Assembly: GCF_049200465.1 (NCBI RefSeq)
Contig: NZ_CP120836.1
Coordinates: forward strand, 1,488,001-1,552,000
Reading direction: 5' to 3'
DNA length: 64,000 nucleotides
Source: Leptothermofonsia sp049200465
Lineage (GTDB): Bacteria; Cyanobacteriota; Cyanobacteriia; Leptolyngbyales; Leptolyngbyaceae
Under the pieces are notes generated by a model. That model was not told where the DNA came from. It saw nothing but the letters and a program-made list of their open reading frames with translations, and did not search any database. How positions within the stretch are numbered: the first letter of the stretch is position 1; every line of letters starts with the position of its first letter. A program made the translations under genes and the position numbers. Positions 15,838-24,888 of this stretch are shown one piece after another.

Positions 15838-15872
15838 GCTCTGCACTGCTGAAACAAACAACAGGGCAGAGC
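15838..15872 (-). terminator. Possible terminator hairpin of acsF
   Basis: GCTCTGC (15838-15844) pairs with GCAGAGC (15866-15872), extended by CTG/CAG inside after one-base bulges. On the minus strand it is followed by TGTTTCTTTGG, a modest U-rich run. It lies about 30 bp past the acsF stop. Confidence 0.5.
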
Positions 15873-15902
15873 CGTTGACAACCAAGGGGCAACTGTATCA
15901 GC

Positions 15903-16979
15903 CTAGCGGATGGTTCCCTCCAGAGAAGCGACGTTGATCGGCTTGATGAGATAAAGCCGGAGGAATTGCCATCCGTTGGAGATGTAGTAAGGCAGCTTTT
16001 GGAAGAACTGCACGAATTTGGGAGTTTTGGAATTGGCGATCGCCGTCAGCTTCTCGTTATTGCGAACGCAAACTTCCAGCCGCTCATAGAACTCTGGCGT
16101 TTCAACATTCAAAATGACTGGGAAAACACGAGCAGAGGTTTCATTCGTCTTCTGAATCACGTATTTGTCGTACTCCCGCGCATCTAACCCAATGGAGCGA
16201 TAGAAACCAGCCCGCTGGACATCATTTAGATACATGGTGGCAAACACGGACAGCAGGAAGAAACGGCACCACAATCTTGCCTTCCAGTCATTCAGGAATT
16301 GCGGCTGGGAACGCATAATAGCGTCAAAAAAGTCGCCGTGGCGGTTTTCATCCTGACACCAGTTTTCAAAGAAGCGGAAGATGGGGTAGATCCGGTTTTC
16401 TGGATGGGCCTCCAGGTGGCGGTAGATGGTGATATAGCGCCAATATCCAATCTTCTCTGACAGGTAGGTGGCGTAGAAGATGAACTTGGGCTTAAAGAAT
16501 GTGTACTTGCGACTCTTGGTCAGGAATCCCAGGTCGAGGGTCAGGTTGAAATCGGACAACGCCTTGTTGAGGAAGCCGGAGTGACGCGCTTCGTCGCGAG
16601 ACATCAGGGTGAAGATCTCAGCTAGGGTTTGGTTCTTATCCTTCAGCCGCCGTCCCAGTTCCTTGTAAAGCAGAAATCCAGAAAATTCAGCCGTACAGGA
16701 GCGCTCCAGGAACTCGACAAACAACCGACGAGTTTCACCATCGATATGATCCCAGGACTGTTCAAACTCTTCGTTACGAACAAAATGATGACGGTTGTAG
16801 TCTGCCCGGAACTCTTCCAGGATGGCTTTCAACTCGTCTTCGTTGGCGGAGATGTCCATCTTCGCCATCTCATCGAAGTCAGTGGTATAGAAGCGTGGGG
16901 TTAAGATCGTTTCCTTGGCAGGAACTTTCACCCCAGGACGCAACTCTTCAAAAACAGGCTTCTTAATGGAATCTACCAT
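15903..16979 (-). CDS. acsF: Mg-protoporphyrin IX monomethyl ester (oxidative) cyclase, 358 aa
   Basis: AcsF is the diiron enzyme that forms the fifth ring of chlorophyll from Mg-protoporphyrin monomethyl ester using oxygen, giving divinyl protochlorophyllide. The sequence carries the family opening (ETILTPRFYTTDFDEMAKMDIS), the first iron ligands in CTAEFSGFLLYKELGRR, SRDEARHSGFLNKALSDF, and the second pair in WCQDENRHGDFFDAIMRSQP, with the membrane-associated stretch between. Length is typical. The ATG at 16979 follows a weak purine run. Its presence argues for an oxygen-evolving chlorophyll-a organism. The gene stands alone in transcription, with a possible terminator after it. Confidence 0.97.
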   Translation of the reverse strand: MVDSIKKPVFEELRPGVKVPAKETILTPRFYTTDFDEMAKMDISANEDELKAILEEFRADYNRHHFVRNEEFEQSWDHIDGETRRLFVEFLERSCTAEFSGFLLYKELGRRLKDKNQTLAEIFTLMSRDEARHSGFLNKALSDFNLTLDLGFLTKSRKYTFFKPKFIFYATYLSEKIGYWRYITIYRHLEAHPENRIYPIFRFFENWCQDENRHGDFFDAIMRSQPQFLNDWKARLWCRFFLLSVFATMYLNDVQRAGFYRSIGLDAREYDKYVIQKTNETSARVFPVILNVETPEFYERLEVCVRNNEKLTAIANSKTPKFVQFFQKLPYYISNGWQFLRLYLIKPINVASLEGTIR

Positions 16980-17374
16980 GGTCGTTATTCGTCTGTGGGA
17001 CTTCTTCGTTTCAGGCAGGTAAGCGATAGCTTTGGCAAAGCGTTACCCTCTGCAACCAGTTAGAAAAAATTTTCGCTGCTGATTCACCGGATGGGGTTTC
17101 AGCAATGATTACGAAACTAAGTCTATCAGGCTCTGCGGTACCAAATCGCAGCGATCGCGTTAAGAGTTGCAACACAGCTTCAACTTTTGTAACCAAGCTG
17201 GATTCCTTCTCCCTTCTGACGCTGCCAACTTTGAGCAAAGTCTTATGATTAGAAACTATAGCAATCGCCATTCAGGCGTAAGACAGACGAGAGTCATTTA
17301 TCACCTGGTTCTCTCACTCCCTACTCCCTATCACCTATCGCCTGCCTTAAAGCAGCAAAGAACCACAAAAGGGT
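16980..17374. other. Divergent intergenic region acsF / TM2 protein
   Basis: It should hold the promoters of acsF (leftward) and the TM2 gene (rightward). A minus-strand open frame of 86 codons here has no ribosome site or recognisable content. Pyrimidine-rich STRR-like sequence is present at 17308-17345. No defined operator found. Confidence 0.4.
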
Positions 17375-17881
17375 ATGAACAACATTGGCACCGCTTACGT
17401 TCTTTGGCTGGGTTGTCTGCTTCAACTGCACGGGCTACATCGCCTTTACAACGGCAAGATTTTTACAGGTTTGTTGTGGATGTTCAGTTTTGGCCTATTT
17501 GGGATTGGCCAACTCGTAGATCTCCTCCTGATTCCCAACATGGTGCAGGAGCATAATGACAAATTGAGAAGCAGCCAGGGGCTCCTGCCTTCAGGGGTGC
17601 CCCAAAATCAAGCGGTGATTGAGCGAATTGTGACTCAAGAGAAATTAGAGAAACTACTGCCTTCGGTTGTTCAATACCAGACGAATCAGCTTACAGTCAA
17701 ACTGCTTAAAGCGGCGGAAGCCAGAGGTGGCAGCCTTTCGGTCACTCAAGAAGTGATGGAAACTGGAGCCAGTTTTGCAGAAGTAGAAAATGCTCTATTA
17801 AGCATAGTTCGGGCTGGTTATGCCGATATTGGCAATCATCCAGAAACGGGCGTGGTGCTTTATGAGTTTAAGGAACTGTGA
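17375..17881 (+). CDS. TM2-domain protein, 168 aa
   Basis: Residues 1-60 form the TM2 pattern of two membrane helices around a turn: AYVLWLGCLLQLHGLHRLYNGK, then FTGLLWMFSFGLFGIGQLVDLLLIP. The soluble C-terminal half (LTVKLLKAAEARGGSLSVTQEVMETGASFAEVENALLSIVRAGYADI) reads like a small winged-helix-type domain, a common partner in cyanobacterial TM2 proteins. Function unknown. It converges on trmB with an 8-bp gap. Confidence 0.8.
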   Translation: MNNIGTAYVLWLGCLLQLHGLHRLYNGKIFTGLLWMFSFGLFGIGQLVDLLLIPNMVQEHNDKLRSSQGLLPSGVPQNQAVIERIVTQEKLEKLLPSVVQYQTNQLTVKLLKAAEARGGSLSVTQEVMETGASFAEVENALLSIVRAGYADIGNHPETGVVLYEFKEL

Positions 17882-17889
17882 GGCACATT

Positions 17890-18519
17890 TCACTTTCTGA
17901 CAAATAGCATCCGATAGACGGGTTTACCCCGCTTTAAGGTGGATTGTTCTCGTTCGGTGGAGATGGGCATCGGATTTTCAGTCAGCCAATGGTTGGGCTG
18001 GCTAAAGGCGGGGTTTTCGGAGAAGCGATCGCCCATCTCCATAGCAACTTCTTCCACATCGGATTGAAGAAACACCACACCGCCACTGGGCAATGCACTC
18101 GCCAAATCATTCACCAGCTCCGGCTGTACCACCCGGCGTTTCTGGTGTTTACGCTTAAACCAGGGATCAGGGAACTGAATCGTAACCCGTTGTAAAGTGC
18201 CCGTTGGTAAGGAATTCAAAATCGGGCGAAGGGAATTATTAGCGTTACAGAACAGATAGTACAGATTGACCAACCCCAGTTCATTTCGCCAGTGATTGGC
18301 CTGGTTAACCAGCGGCTCCCGAATTTCCAGGCCCAGAAAGTTCCACCCTGGCTGGCACTGTGCCATCTCCAGCAGAAAGCGCCCCCTGCCACAGCCAATG
18401 TCCAGATGAAGCGGCTGGTCTGGTAAGGCATAAACCTTCTGCCAGTCTGGCGGAGAGGCGGGGGTTTGATACTTTTTGCTGAGCGGGTTAACATGCTCCC
18501 GCACACGGACGACGGACAA
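17890..18519 (-). CDS. trmB: tRNA (guanine-N7-)-methyltransferase, 209 aa
   Basis: TrmB methylates N7 of G46 in tRNA using SAM. The SAM-binding motif LHLDIGCGRGRFLLEMA and the family motifs NFLGLEIREPLV, VTIQFPDPWFKRKHQKRRVV (the PDPW-K-x-H catalytic loop) and GGVVFLQSDVEEVA are all present. The last 20 residues (STLKRGKPVYRMLFVRK) match the usual C-terminus. It starts 10 bp after the FetB-like gene and probably shares its mRNA. Confidence 0.95.
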   Translation of the reverse strand: MSVVRVREHVNPLSKKYQTPASPPDWQKVYALPDQPLHLDIGCGRGRFLLEMAQCQPGWNFLGLEIREPLVNQANHWRNELGLVNLYYLFCNANNSLRPILNSLPTGTLQRVTIQFPDPWFKRKHQKRRVVQPELVNDLASALPSGGVVFLQSDVEEVAMEMGDRFSENPAFSQPNHWLTENPMPISTEREQSTLKRGKPVYRMLFVRK

Positions 18520-18529
18520 GGATACCTCC

Positions 18530-19295
18530 TTACCACAACATTAACTGCGCGGCCTGGTTGAAAAATTTCTGGCAGATTCCCCAGGTGACCAGGGAAGTGG
18601 TGACTAAGGTGGCAAATGCCAGCATAAACATGATCAACATCTGGTACGCTGCCGCTAGAAGGGGATTAACACCACTTAATAACTGTCCAGTCATAATCCC
18701 TGGTAAAGTCACAATCCCCACCACCATCATGGTGTTAATCGTTGGGATTAATCCGGCTTTGATGGCGTCTTTGCGATATTGGGCCACGGCTTGCTGGGGG
18801 GTTGCTCCCAGGCTGAGGTGGGTTTCAATTTCTAACTGGCTGCTATTGAGAGTGCTAGCCAGGCGTTCGCCAGCAAGAGCGGCTCCATTCATTGCATTTC
18901 CTAACACAATTCCCGCCAGTGGAATGACGTATTGAGGTTCATACCAGACCTGCGGTTGGATCACGAGCAGGTTGGTGTAGACCAGAGTCAGCAGGGTGCC
19001 CATCAAAATGGAGCCCCCGACCAGGGGCAAAAGTTGGGGAATTTTTCGGCTGATACGGTTACGGGCAGCTAGGGTTGCGATCGCCAGCATCACCCCCCAG
19101 CACTATCAGTACAAGCCAGGGTTCTCGAATGGCAAATACCGCCGCCAGGACGTAACCAACAACCAGCAGTTGGATAATCGTGCGCCCCGTTGCAATTGCC
19201 AGATTCCACTCCAATCCCAACCGTTGCCATGCCGACAGCGCGATCGCGATCGCCATCATTCCCAGCGCCCAAATAAGTTGTAACGGAGAATTCAT
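18530..19295 (-). pseudogene. FetB/YbbM-like ABC permease gene with +1 frameshift
   Basis: Two adjacent frames make one normal protein of about 255 residues: MNSPLQLIWALGMMAIAIALSAWQ...REPWLVLIVL in the first, then MLAIATLAARNRISRKIPQL...WGICQKFFNQAAQLMLW in the second. They join if one G is removed from the G6 run (C6 on the plus strand, 19093-19098), giving VLIVLGVMLAIATLAARNRI. FetB is the permease of an iron-export ABC system; its ATPase FetA is not adjacent. The rest of the sequence is undamaged with all predicted membrane helices, so a sequencing error, slippage-based recoding or very recent mutation are the choices. trmB follows on the same strand. Confidence 0.85.
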
Positions 19296-19508
19296 GAGGA
19301 GTTGTTATGAAATGTAAGAGGAGTTTTGAGTCAAGAGCTATCACTCCATCACCCTATCACCCCTCCCTCACCCCCTACCCCCTCCTGTCGCCTCCCCCTC
19401 GCAACAAACCAACAAAATCCCCAGTCCGTGATCACGGTGACGCTATTGGGTTCCATTCGCGTGCAAAATTTGATTCTATTAGTTGAGTATGACTCGTGGT
19501 GTAAGTGA

Positions 19509-20642
19509 GTGAAGAAAATTCCACCGTTCGATCTGACTGAACAATATCAAGTCATTGGAAAAGAAATTAATGCCTCTGTGGCAGAGGTGCTTGCATCCGG
19601 TCACTACATTGGAGGTTCCCATGTTGAGGCATTTGAGCAACAGTTTGCTAGTTACGTTGGTACGACCCAGTGTATCGCCTGTAATTCGGGGACAGATGCT
19701 TTGTACCTGGCACTGAGGGCACTTAATATCGGACCGGGTGATGAGGTCATCACAACTCCCTTCACCTTTGTAGCAACGGCGGAAACGATTAGTGCGGTTG
19801 GGGCGAAGCCCGTCTTTGTGGATATTGATCGGCAGACTTTTAACCTGGATCTGGAACAGGTGGAAGCGTCAATTACGAAGGGAACCCGGGCAATTCTTCC
19901 GGTGCACTTGTTTGGGTTGCCGGTTAATATGTCTCGCTTGATGGCGATCGCCCAGGCCCATCACTTGTTTGTGATAGAAGATTGCGCTCAGGCAACGGGA
20001 GCGGAGTGGGCAGGGCAAAAAGTGGGCAGTATCGGGCATATTGGCTGCTTCAGTTTCTATCCCACCAAAAATCTGGGCGCCTGTGGCGATGGGGGGGCTG
20101 TAACAACCAACGATGCAGCGATCGCCGCACGCATCCGCCGACTGCGCGATCACGGGCGTAAGGGCAGTTACTACTACGAAGAACTGGGTGTCAACAGCCG
20201 TTTGGATGCGATTCAGGCTGCCATTTTACAGATTAAGCTGCGCCATCTGGAAACCTGGAACAATCAACGGCGTGCCATTGCTGAGCGTTACCAGCAATTA
20301 TTAAGCCCCATTCCTGATATCACCACCCCCCAGGAAATTCCAAACGGCAAAAGTGTCTGGAATCAGTACACAATTCGGGTTCTGGATCGCACTCCCGAAA
20401 CTGACTTGTCTTCCAGGGACAGGCTGCGCAGCCAGTTGCAGGAAAAAGGTGTCATTTCCATGGTTTACTATCCCCTGCCGCTGCATCTGCAACCCGCTTA
20501 CAGTCATCTAAAATACCAGCCCGGCAACCTACCGGAAGCGGAGCAGGCATCCCGTGAGGTGCTTTCTCTACCCATGTTTCCAGAGCTTTCGCCGGAACAG
20601 CAGAACCAGGTGGTATATAGCTTAAAAGATTGCTTGCTTTAG
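19509..20642 (+). CDS. DegT/DnrJ/EryC1/StrS-family sugar aminotransferase, 377 aa
   Basis: PLP enzyme that aminates keto-sugar nucleotides for surface glycans or antibiotics. Visible: ACNSGTDALYLALRAL (cofactor phosphate site), ITTPFTFVATAETI, VIEDCAQATGA (Asp contacting PLP), and SFYPTKNLGACGDGG with Schiff-base Lys187, then RDHGRKGSYYYEELGVNSRLDAIQAAIL. Length is typical. The GTG at 19509 is used (no ATG nearby; ribosome site weak). The sugar cannot be predicted. It lies 9 kb from the main glycan locus, so a link to it is only possible. Confidence 0.92.
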   Translation: MKKIPPFDLTEQYQVIGKEINASVAEVLASGHYIGGSHVEAFEQQFASYVGTTQCIACNSGTDALYLALRALNIGPGDEVITTPFTFVATAETISAVGAKPVFVDIDRQTFNLDLEQVEASITKGTRAILPVHLFGLPVNMSRLMAIAQAHHLFVIEDCAQATGAEWAGQKVGSIGHIGCFSFYPTKNLGACGDGGAVTTNDAAIAARIRRLRDHGRKGSYYYEELGVNSRLDAIQAAILQIKLRHLETWNNQRRAIAERYQQLLSPIPDITTPQEIPNGKSVWNQYTIRVLDRTPETDLSSRDRLRSQLQEKGVISMVYYPLPLHLQPAYSHLKYQPGNLPEAEQASREVLSLPMFPELSPEQQNQVVYSLKDCLL

Positions 20643-21351
20643 CCCGGCATCCTGGATCAACCGTTCAATGGCCTGGTAAGTAGCTAGATGCAGTTAAATT
20701 AAGGATAATTTCGGGGGTGGAGGGGGTGAAAACCCCTGCCTGGGGCGCAGCCCCCACTCCCCCCTTTACAAATTAATGATGACTATCTACTTACTTAATG
20801 ATTTTTGAGTTGTTAATGATGGCGGCCAGTGCTGCCCATTATTACCTGGTTGGGTCCATCCAATTGCCCTACTCAACCCGTTGTAATTTCAACCTGATAG
20901 GGAATGCTTAATAGCAAGTGAAATGGGTCAGGCGACAGGTGACAGGGTTAAAGAGCGCTGTCAGCTTTGGTTTGTGCCTATGCTTTACCCTACCCCTTGC
21001 GAGTAATGCTATAAACACAGGTCTTGAAGTAATGTAAAAATAGGGTTCAAGAATCACAACATTGCAAAAATTGCCCCAATTGTTTTAGCAAGAGTGATTC
21101 ACAAAAATCTGCTGTATGAAGGTAGCAACCCTCTCGTACAAAAAATTAATATTTACCCCGGTTCGAGATAGCTTATTTGTATTTTTCTATACTATAGTTA
21201 AGCTAATGCAAAGAAGATTATTTCTCTGATACCCGATACAGGTCTAAGCTCCTTTGCATCTTTTGTAATGATTTGAGGGCTATGCTGGACCGAAACTGCC
21301 ACTGGCACCCCTTGTTCTCGGAACCACAGCGCTGCCCTCACTCACTAAAAC
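20643..21351. other. Intergenic region with B element splitting a possible gene remnant
   Basis: If family B copy 4 and one TA are removed, the minus strand reads AIINNSKIIK YQAIERLIQD and onward to AGLKQAIF and a stop that overlaps the end of the DegT gene. This looks like a coding tail about 31 residues long, now cut by a TAA at the element junction; it is preceded in frame by stops, so the rest is lost. The remaining sequence to 21351 is AT-rich and should include the ABC1 kinase promoter, with tatactatag near 21189 as a weak -10 candidate. Confidence 0.4.
20679..20791 (+). mobile_element. Family B miniature element, copy 4 (113 bp)
   Basis: Ends AGTAGCTAG and CTATCTACT with TA at 20677-20678 and 20792-20793, and the long GC-rich hairpin of the family. 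It lies 36 bp past the DegT stop. Confidence 0.86.
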
Positions 21352-23127
21352 GTGAATGTTAGCGAGGTTCAGGTCAGCGTGGGTCAGCATCCCCTCAATC
21401 AGTTAAGGCGCTATGACGCAAGCGCTATTTCCCGGTACTACCGTTACCGTCCCTGGAAAGCCCTTTGGCGATCGCTTCAAATTGTTCTTTCCTTTGCTGG
21501 TTTTTTCATTGGGCTTAAGCTAGACACCTGGCAGAATCGGGAAGAGCAGAATCGTTTAAGGCGAGCAGCGCAACTACGTGAAACCCTTACTCGCCTGGGT
21601 CCGACTTTTATCAAAGTGGGGCAGGCACTCTCAACTCGGCCAGATCTGATACGAAAAGACTTTTTGGATGAGCTAGTAAAGCTGCAAGATCAGCTTCCCC
21701 CATTTCCAACAGAGATTGCTTTCAGCATTATTGAGCGAGAACTCGATCGCTCCGTAGACGAAGTTTATAGCCAGATTTCACCTGAGCCAGTAGCGGCAGC
21801 GAGTCTGGGACAGGTTTATCGTGCCCGCCTTTACAGTGGGGAAGAAGTAGCCGTCAAGGTTCAGCGCCCTAACCTTCTGCCCTTACTGACGCTGGATCTT
21901 TACCTGCTGCGTTGGGCAGCAAGCTGGATGGCTCCCTGGTTACCTTTGAATCTGGGACACGATTTGACGTTGGTGGTAGACGAGTTTGGCACCAAGCTAT
22001 TTGAGGAAATTGACTACCTTAACGAAGCCAGGAATGCGGAGAAATTTGCCACCAATTTTCGCAATGACCCAACGGTTAAGGTACCAGCTATTTATTGGCG
22101 GTACAGTAGCCAGCGAGTGCTGACTCTGGAATGGATTCACGGCTTCAAGTTAACGGATGTAGAGCGAATTCGGGAAGCGGGTTTAGATAGTAATGCTCTG
22201 ATTGAAATTGGGGTCACTTCCGGGCTGAGGCAGCTTTTAGAGTTTGGTTTTTTCCACGCCGATCCCCATCCCGGTAACCTGTTTGCCATGGCCCCCCACT
22301 GCAATGTTGATGGGAGCCGGGGCTCTGCCAATCAGATGTCCGCCCAAATGGCCTACATCGACTTTGGCATGATGGACCAGTTGGAAGAATCGGCAAAGGA
22401 AACGCTGGTGGATGCGGTTGTCCACCTGATAAACAAAGACTATAAAGAATTGGCCCAGGACTTTGTTAAATTAGGGTTTTTGACCCCAGATACCGATATT
22501 TGCCCGATTATTCCTGCCCTGGAAGAGGTGCTTGGCAATGTGATGGGCAGAAATGTTCGGGATTTCAACTTCAAGACGATCACTGATCGATTCTCAGAGT
22601 TGATGTATGAGTATCCATTCCGTCTGCCTGCCAAGTTTGCCCTGATCATTCGCTCGTTGGTGACCCAGGAAGGTTTGGCTCTTACTTTGAATCCAGAGTT
22701 CAAAATTGTAGATGTTGCCTATCCCTACGTCGCCAAGCGCCTCCTGAAGGGAGAGTCACCTCAGCTTAGACGTCGTTTAATTGAAGTCCTGTTCAAGGAT
22801 GGTAAGTTCCAGTGGCAGCGATTGGAGAACTTGATTGCGATCGCCCGCACCGATGATCGGTTTGATTTGTTACCCACCGCCCAACTGGGTCTTCAGTATC
22901 TCCTTTCCGATGAAGGAAAGTATCTGAGACGGCAACTGCTGATTGCGCTAACAGAGGACGATCGCCTCCATACCGCCGAAGTTCAGCGTCTATGGGATCT
23001 GATTAAAGACGATTTGCAACCCGCGCGGTTATTTAACGCTGCGATCGGCGCATTAGCCGGAATATCCAGCTCCCGATCTTCCACTTTGATCCCTTCCGCC
23101 TTAGCATTTATTAACAAGGGTGTTTGA
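21352..23127 (+). CDS. ABC1/UbiB-family atypical protein kinase, 591 aa
   Basis: The ABC1 (UbiB, ADCK) family are atypical kinase/ATPases linked to quinone and lipid metabolism and, in plants and cyanobacteria, to plastoglobule or thylakoid function. Signatures: LRETLTRLGPTFIKVGQALSTRPDL (family KxGQ motif), PVAAASLGQVYRARLYSGEEVAVKVQRP (A-rich loop and catalytic Lys), EIDYLNEARNAEKF, FGFFHADPHPGNLFA and MAYIDFGMMDQL (metal-binding DFG). The C-terminal 150 residues are helical. GTG start at 21352; no strong ribosome site. It is one of several paralogues expected in a cyanobacterium, so no gene symbol is given. Confidence 0.93.
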   Translation: MNVSEVQVSVGQHPLNQLRRYDASAISRYYRYRPWKALWRSLQIVLSFAGFFIGLKLDTWQNREEQNRLRRAAQLRETLTRLGPTFIKVGQALSTRPDLIRKDFLDELVKLQDQLPPFPTEIAFSIIERELDRSVDEVYSQISPEPVAAASLGQVYRARLYSGEEVAVKVQRPNLLPLLTLDLYLLRWAASWMAPWLPLNLGHDLTLVVDEFGTKLFEEIDYLNEARNAEKFATNFRNDPTVKVPAIYWRYSSQRVLTLEWIHGFKLTDVERIREAGLDSNALIEIGVTSGLRQLLEFGFFHADPHPGNLFAMAPHCNVDGSRGSANQMSAQMAYIDFGMMDQLEESAKETLVDAVVHLINKDYKELAQDFVKLGFLTPDTDICPIIPALEEVLGNVMGRNVRDFNFKTITDRFSELMYEYPFRLPAKFALIIRSLVTQEGLALTLNPEFKIVDVAYPYVAKRLLKGESPQLRRRLIEVLFKDGKFQWQRLENLIAIARTDDRFDLLPTAQLGLQYLLSDEGKYLRRQLLIALTEDDRLHTAEVQRLWDLIKDDLQPARLFNAAIGALAGISSSRSSTLIPSALAFINKGV

Positions 23128-23328
23128 GGGAAGTTGTCAGTTATTAATTGTTTCAGTTGTTAGTGGTTAGTGAAGCAAGGAGTGAGAAAGTTTTGAATTT
23201 TGAGTCAAGGCGAAAGGAGTTAAGCATTACCTAACTCCTGACTTCTGAATCCTGGATTCTTTTTTCTTCTTTCTTTCTTCTTCCTTCCTCCTTCCTCTCC
23301 CCCATCATCTTCCATTGAGGACTTTCTG

Positions 23329-23694
23329 GTGTATAACGATCCTCCTTATTTTTTGCTAGTTGCGGGTTTGCTGGTTAGCCTCACTTCTGGAGCGGCGTTT
23401 GATGCGGTGTTGAAACAGTCTGTTAGGGACTGGCAGAAAAACCGTTCGACGCGATCGCTGGCAAATTTACGGGGAATGCAGCTTCTGGTACCGTTTCTGG
23501 GAATTGCCGCTGGAGTCTGCCTTTTTCTGTCATCTGGTGTGGAGATCTTTGGGTTTCCGACTAAGCTGGCTTATGCCATTTCAATTCCACTCACCCTCTT
23601 TATTGGATGGTTAGTCTGGTTGCAATTAGGTAAGATTCTGGTTCAGCTAGAGCGGGGCGGTTCCAAAGCTCTAGATCTAGACCCCTGGGGTTAA
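23329..23694 (+). CDS. Small integral membrane protein, 121 aa
   Basis: The GTG at 23329 follows GAGGACTTTCTG, a good ribosome site. Three membrane segments are visible: FLLVAGLLVSLTSGAAFDAVL, LLVPFLGIAAGVCLFLSSGVEI and LAYAISIPLTLFIGWLVWLQLG. The sequence is of a conserved cyanobacterial type, function unknown. Preceded by a CT-rich tract at 23262-23312. Confidence 0.72.
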   Translation: MYNDPPYFLLVAGLLVSLTSGAAFDAVLKQSVRDWQKNRSTRSLANLRGMQLLVPFLGIAAGVCLFLSSGVEIFGFPTKLAYAISIPLTLFIGWLVWLQLGKILVQLERGGSKALDLDPWG

Positions 23695-23714
23695 TCATCC
23701 TGGGGTTAATCAGT

Positions 23715-24659
23715 TTACTGGCTTCGGCCTGCCTGTGCTTTCTTCAACTGTTGATCAGCTTTCTGCGCCCATTGAGAATTGCCTTGCCTGGTATACAAAT
23801 CTCTGGCATATTTCAAAACTTGCTGGGCATCCTTGAACTTTCCCTGACGCATAAACACCAGCCCGGCGGCGTAGTAGGAATTGGCATAGTTGGAGTTCGC
23901 TTCGGCTGAACGCCGGAATGACTTTAATGCTCCTTCTAAATCTCCCTCACGAAACTGGATTGAGCCAATATTGTAATGAGCTTCCGGATAATTTGGGGTG
24001 ATTTTGATAGCCTGCTCAAAGGCTGCCTTTGCTTCCCTGGTTTTGCCCTGCTGCAAATACACCATCCCAATGTGATAGGCGGGTTCAGGGGCGGTGGGGG
24101 TTAGCTGCATCGCTTTCTTAAAGGATGCAATCGCCTGGTCATAGGCACGTTGGTTTTCATAGACCAGCCCCAGATTATAGTGGGCTAAGCCCATTTTGGG
24201 GTCGAGCTGAATTGCCCGTTGCAAATAATCTTTTGCCTGATTCAGGTTATTGCCTTCTAGCAGGGCTGCACCCAGGTTGGCGTAGGCCAGAGCAAATTTA
24301 GGATCTGCCTGGGTTGCCTGATAGAAAGAATTGGCGGATTCCTGGAGTCTACCCTTCTGGCGCAGAGCCAATCCCAAATTGTAGTGAGCCGCTGCCATGC
24401 GGGGGGCAATTTGGGTCGCTTGTTGAAAGGATGCGATCGCAAGATCGAGGTTGCCCTGTTGAATGTATTGCAACCCCTGGCTAATAGCCGCTTCGGCGGA
24501 TTTATTAGCCTGTGCAATCTGAACCGGATTCGCCAGACCTGCGAAACTGGCCACGGGGACTGCTAGCAAGCTACCGCTCAGCAGCAGAATACCAATTCCC
24601 TGCTTTAGCAAAGGGAGCGGTAAAACTTTGGGGTGCGATCGACCGTGTTGCGTGTGCAT
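23715..24659 (-). CDS. Exported TPR-repeat protein, 314 aa
   Basis: A long basic N-terminus and a hydrophobic core (GIGILLLSGSLLAVPVASFAG) form a signal peptide or anchor. Seven 34-residue TPR units follow, each with the usual A-x-Y/H-x-N-x-G-x-A/V-x8-A-x2-x-x-A pattern (AHYNLGLALRQKGRLQESAN, AYANLGAALLEGNNLNQAKD, AHYNLGLVYENQRAYDQAIA, AYHIGMVYLQQGKTREAKAA, AHYNIGSIQFREGDLEGALK). TPRs bind partner proteins; the partner is unknown. Probably periplasmic. Converges on the small membrane protein gene. Confidence 0.88.
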   Translation of the reverse strand: MHTQHGRSHPKVLPLPLLKQGIGILLLSGSLLAVPVASFAGLANPVQIAQANKSAEAAISQGLQYIQQGNLDLAIASFQQATQIAPRMAAAHYNLGLALRQKGRLQESANSFYQATQADPKFALAYANLGAALLEGNNLNQAKDYLQRAIQLDPKMGLAHYNLGLVYENQRAYDQAIASFKKAMQLTPTAPEPAYHIGMVYLQQGKTREAKAAFEQAIKITPNYPEAHYNIGSIQFREGDLEGALKSFRRSAEANSNYANSYYAAGLVFMRQGKFKDAQQVLKYARDLYTRQGNSQWAQKADQQLKKAQAGRSQ

Positions 24660-24754
24660 TTGCTATTGAGTACTGAATCCAGGTTAGAAAAATTCCCCGC
24701 TATTCTAGCGGAATCATTCTCAAACCAAACACAGTAGATCAGTTAATTAATTTA

Positions 24755-24825
24755 TAGCTGTCGCCAGGTTGCTCAGGAAGGGGTGTAGGGTGGAACCCCT
24801 ACACCCTTCCCGAGCCTAGTGGCTA
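24755..24825 (+). mobile_element. Family E miniature element (71 bp)
   Basis: TAGCTGTC...GTGGCTA, flanked by TA at 24753-24754 and 24826-24827. The centre is a strong GGAAGGG-TGTAGGG/CCCTACACCC-TTCC hairpin. Ends and target duplication resemble family A but the interior differs. It lies between the stop of the PTPA-CTERM gene and the start of the TPR gene and could terminate the former. Confidence 0.65.
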
Positions 24826-24888
24826 TAGCTATATCTGATGCAGGGAGACGGGGCGAGGCTGAGTTTTGACCTCACCCCCTCACCCCAT

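Noticed and set aside
17011..17271. 86-codon minus-strand open frame upstream of acsF
   Set aside because: No ribosome site, no recognisable protein pattern, and it occupies the expected acsF promoter region.
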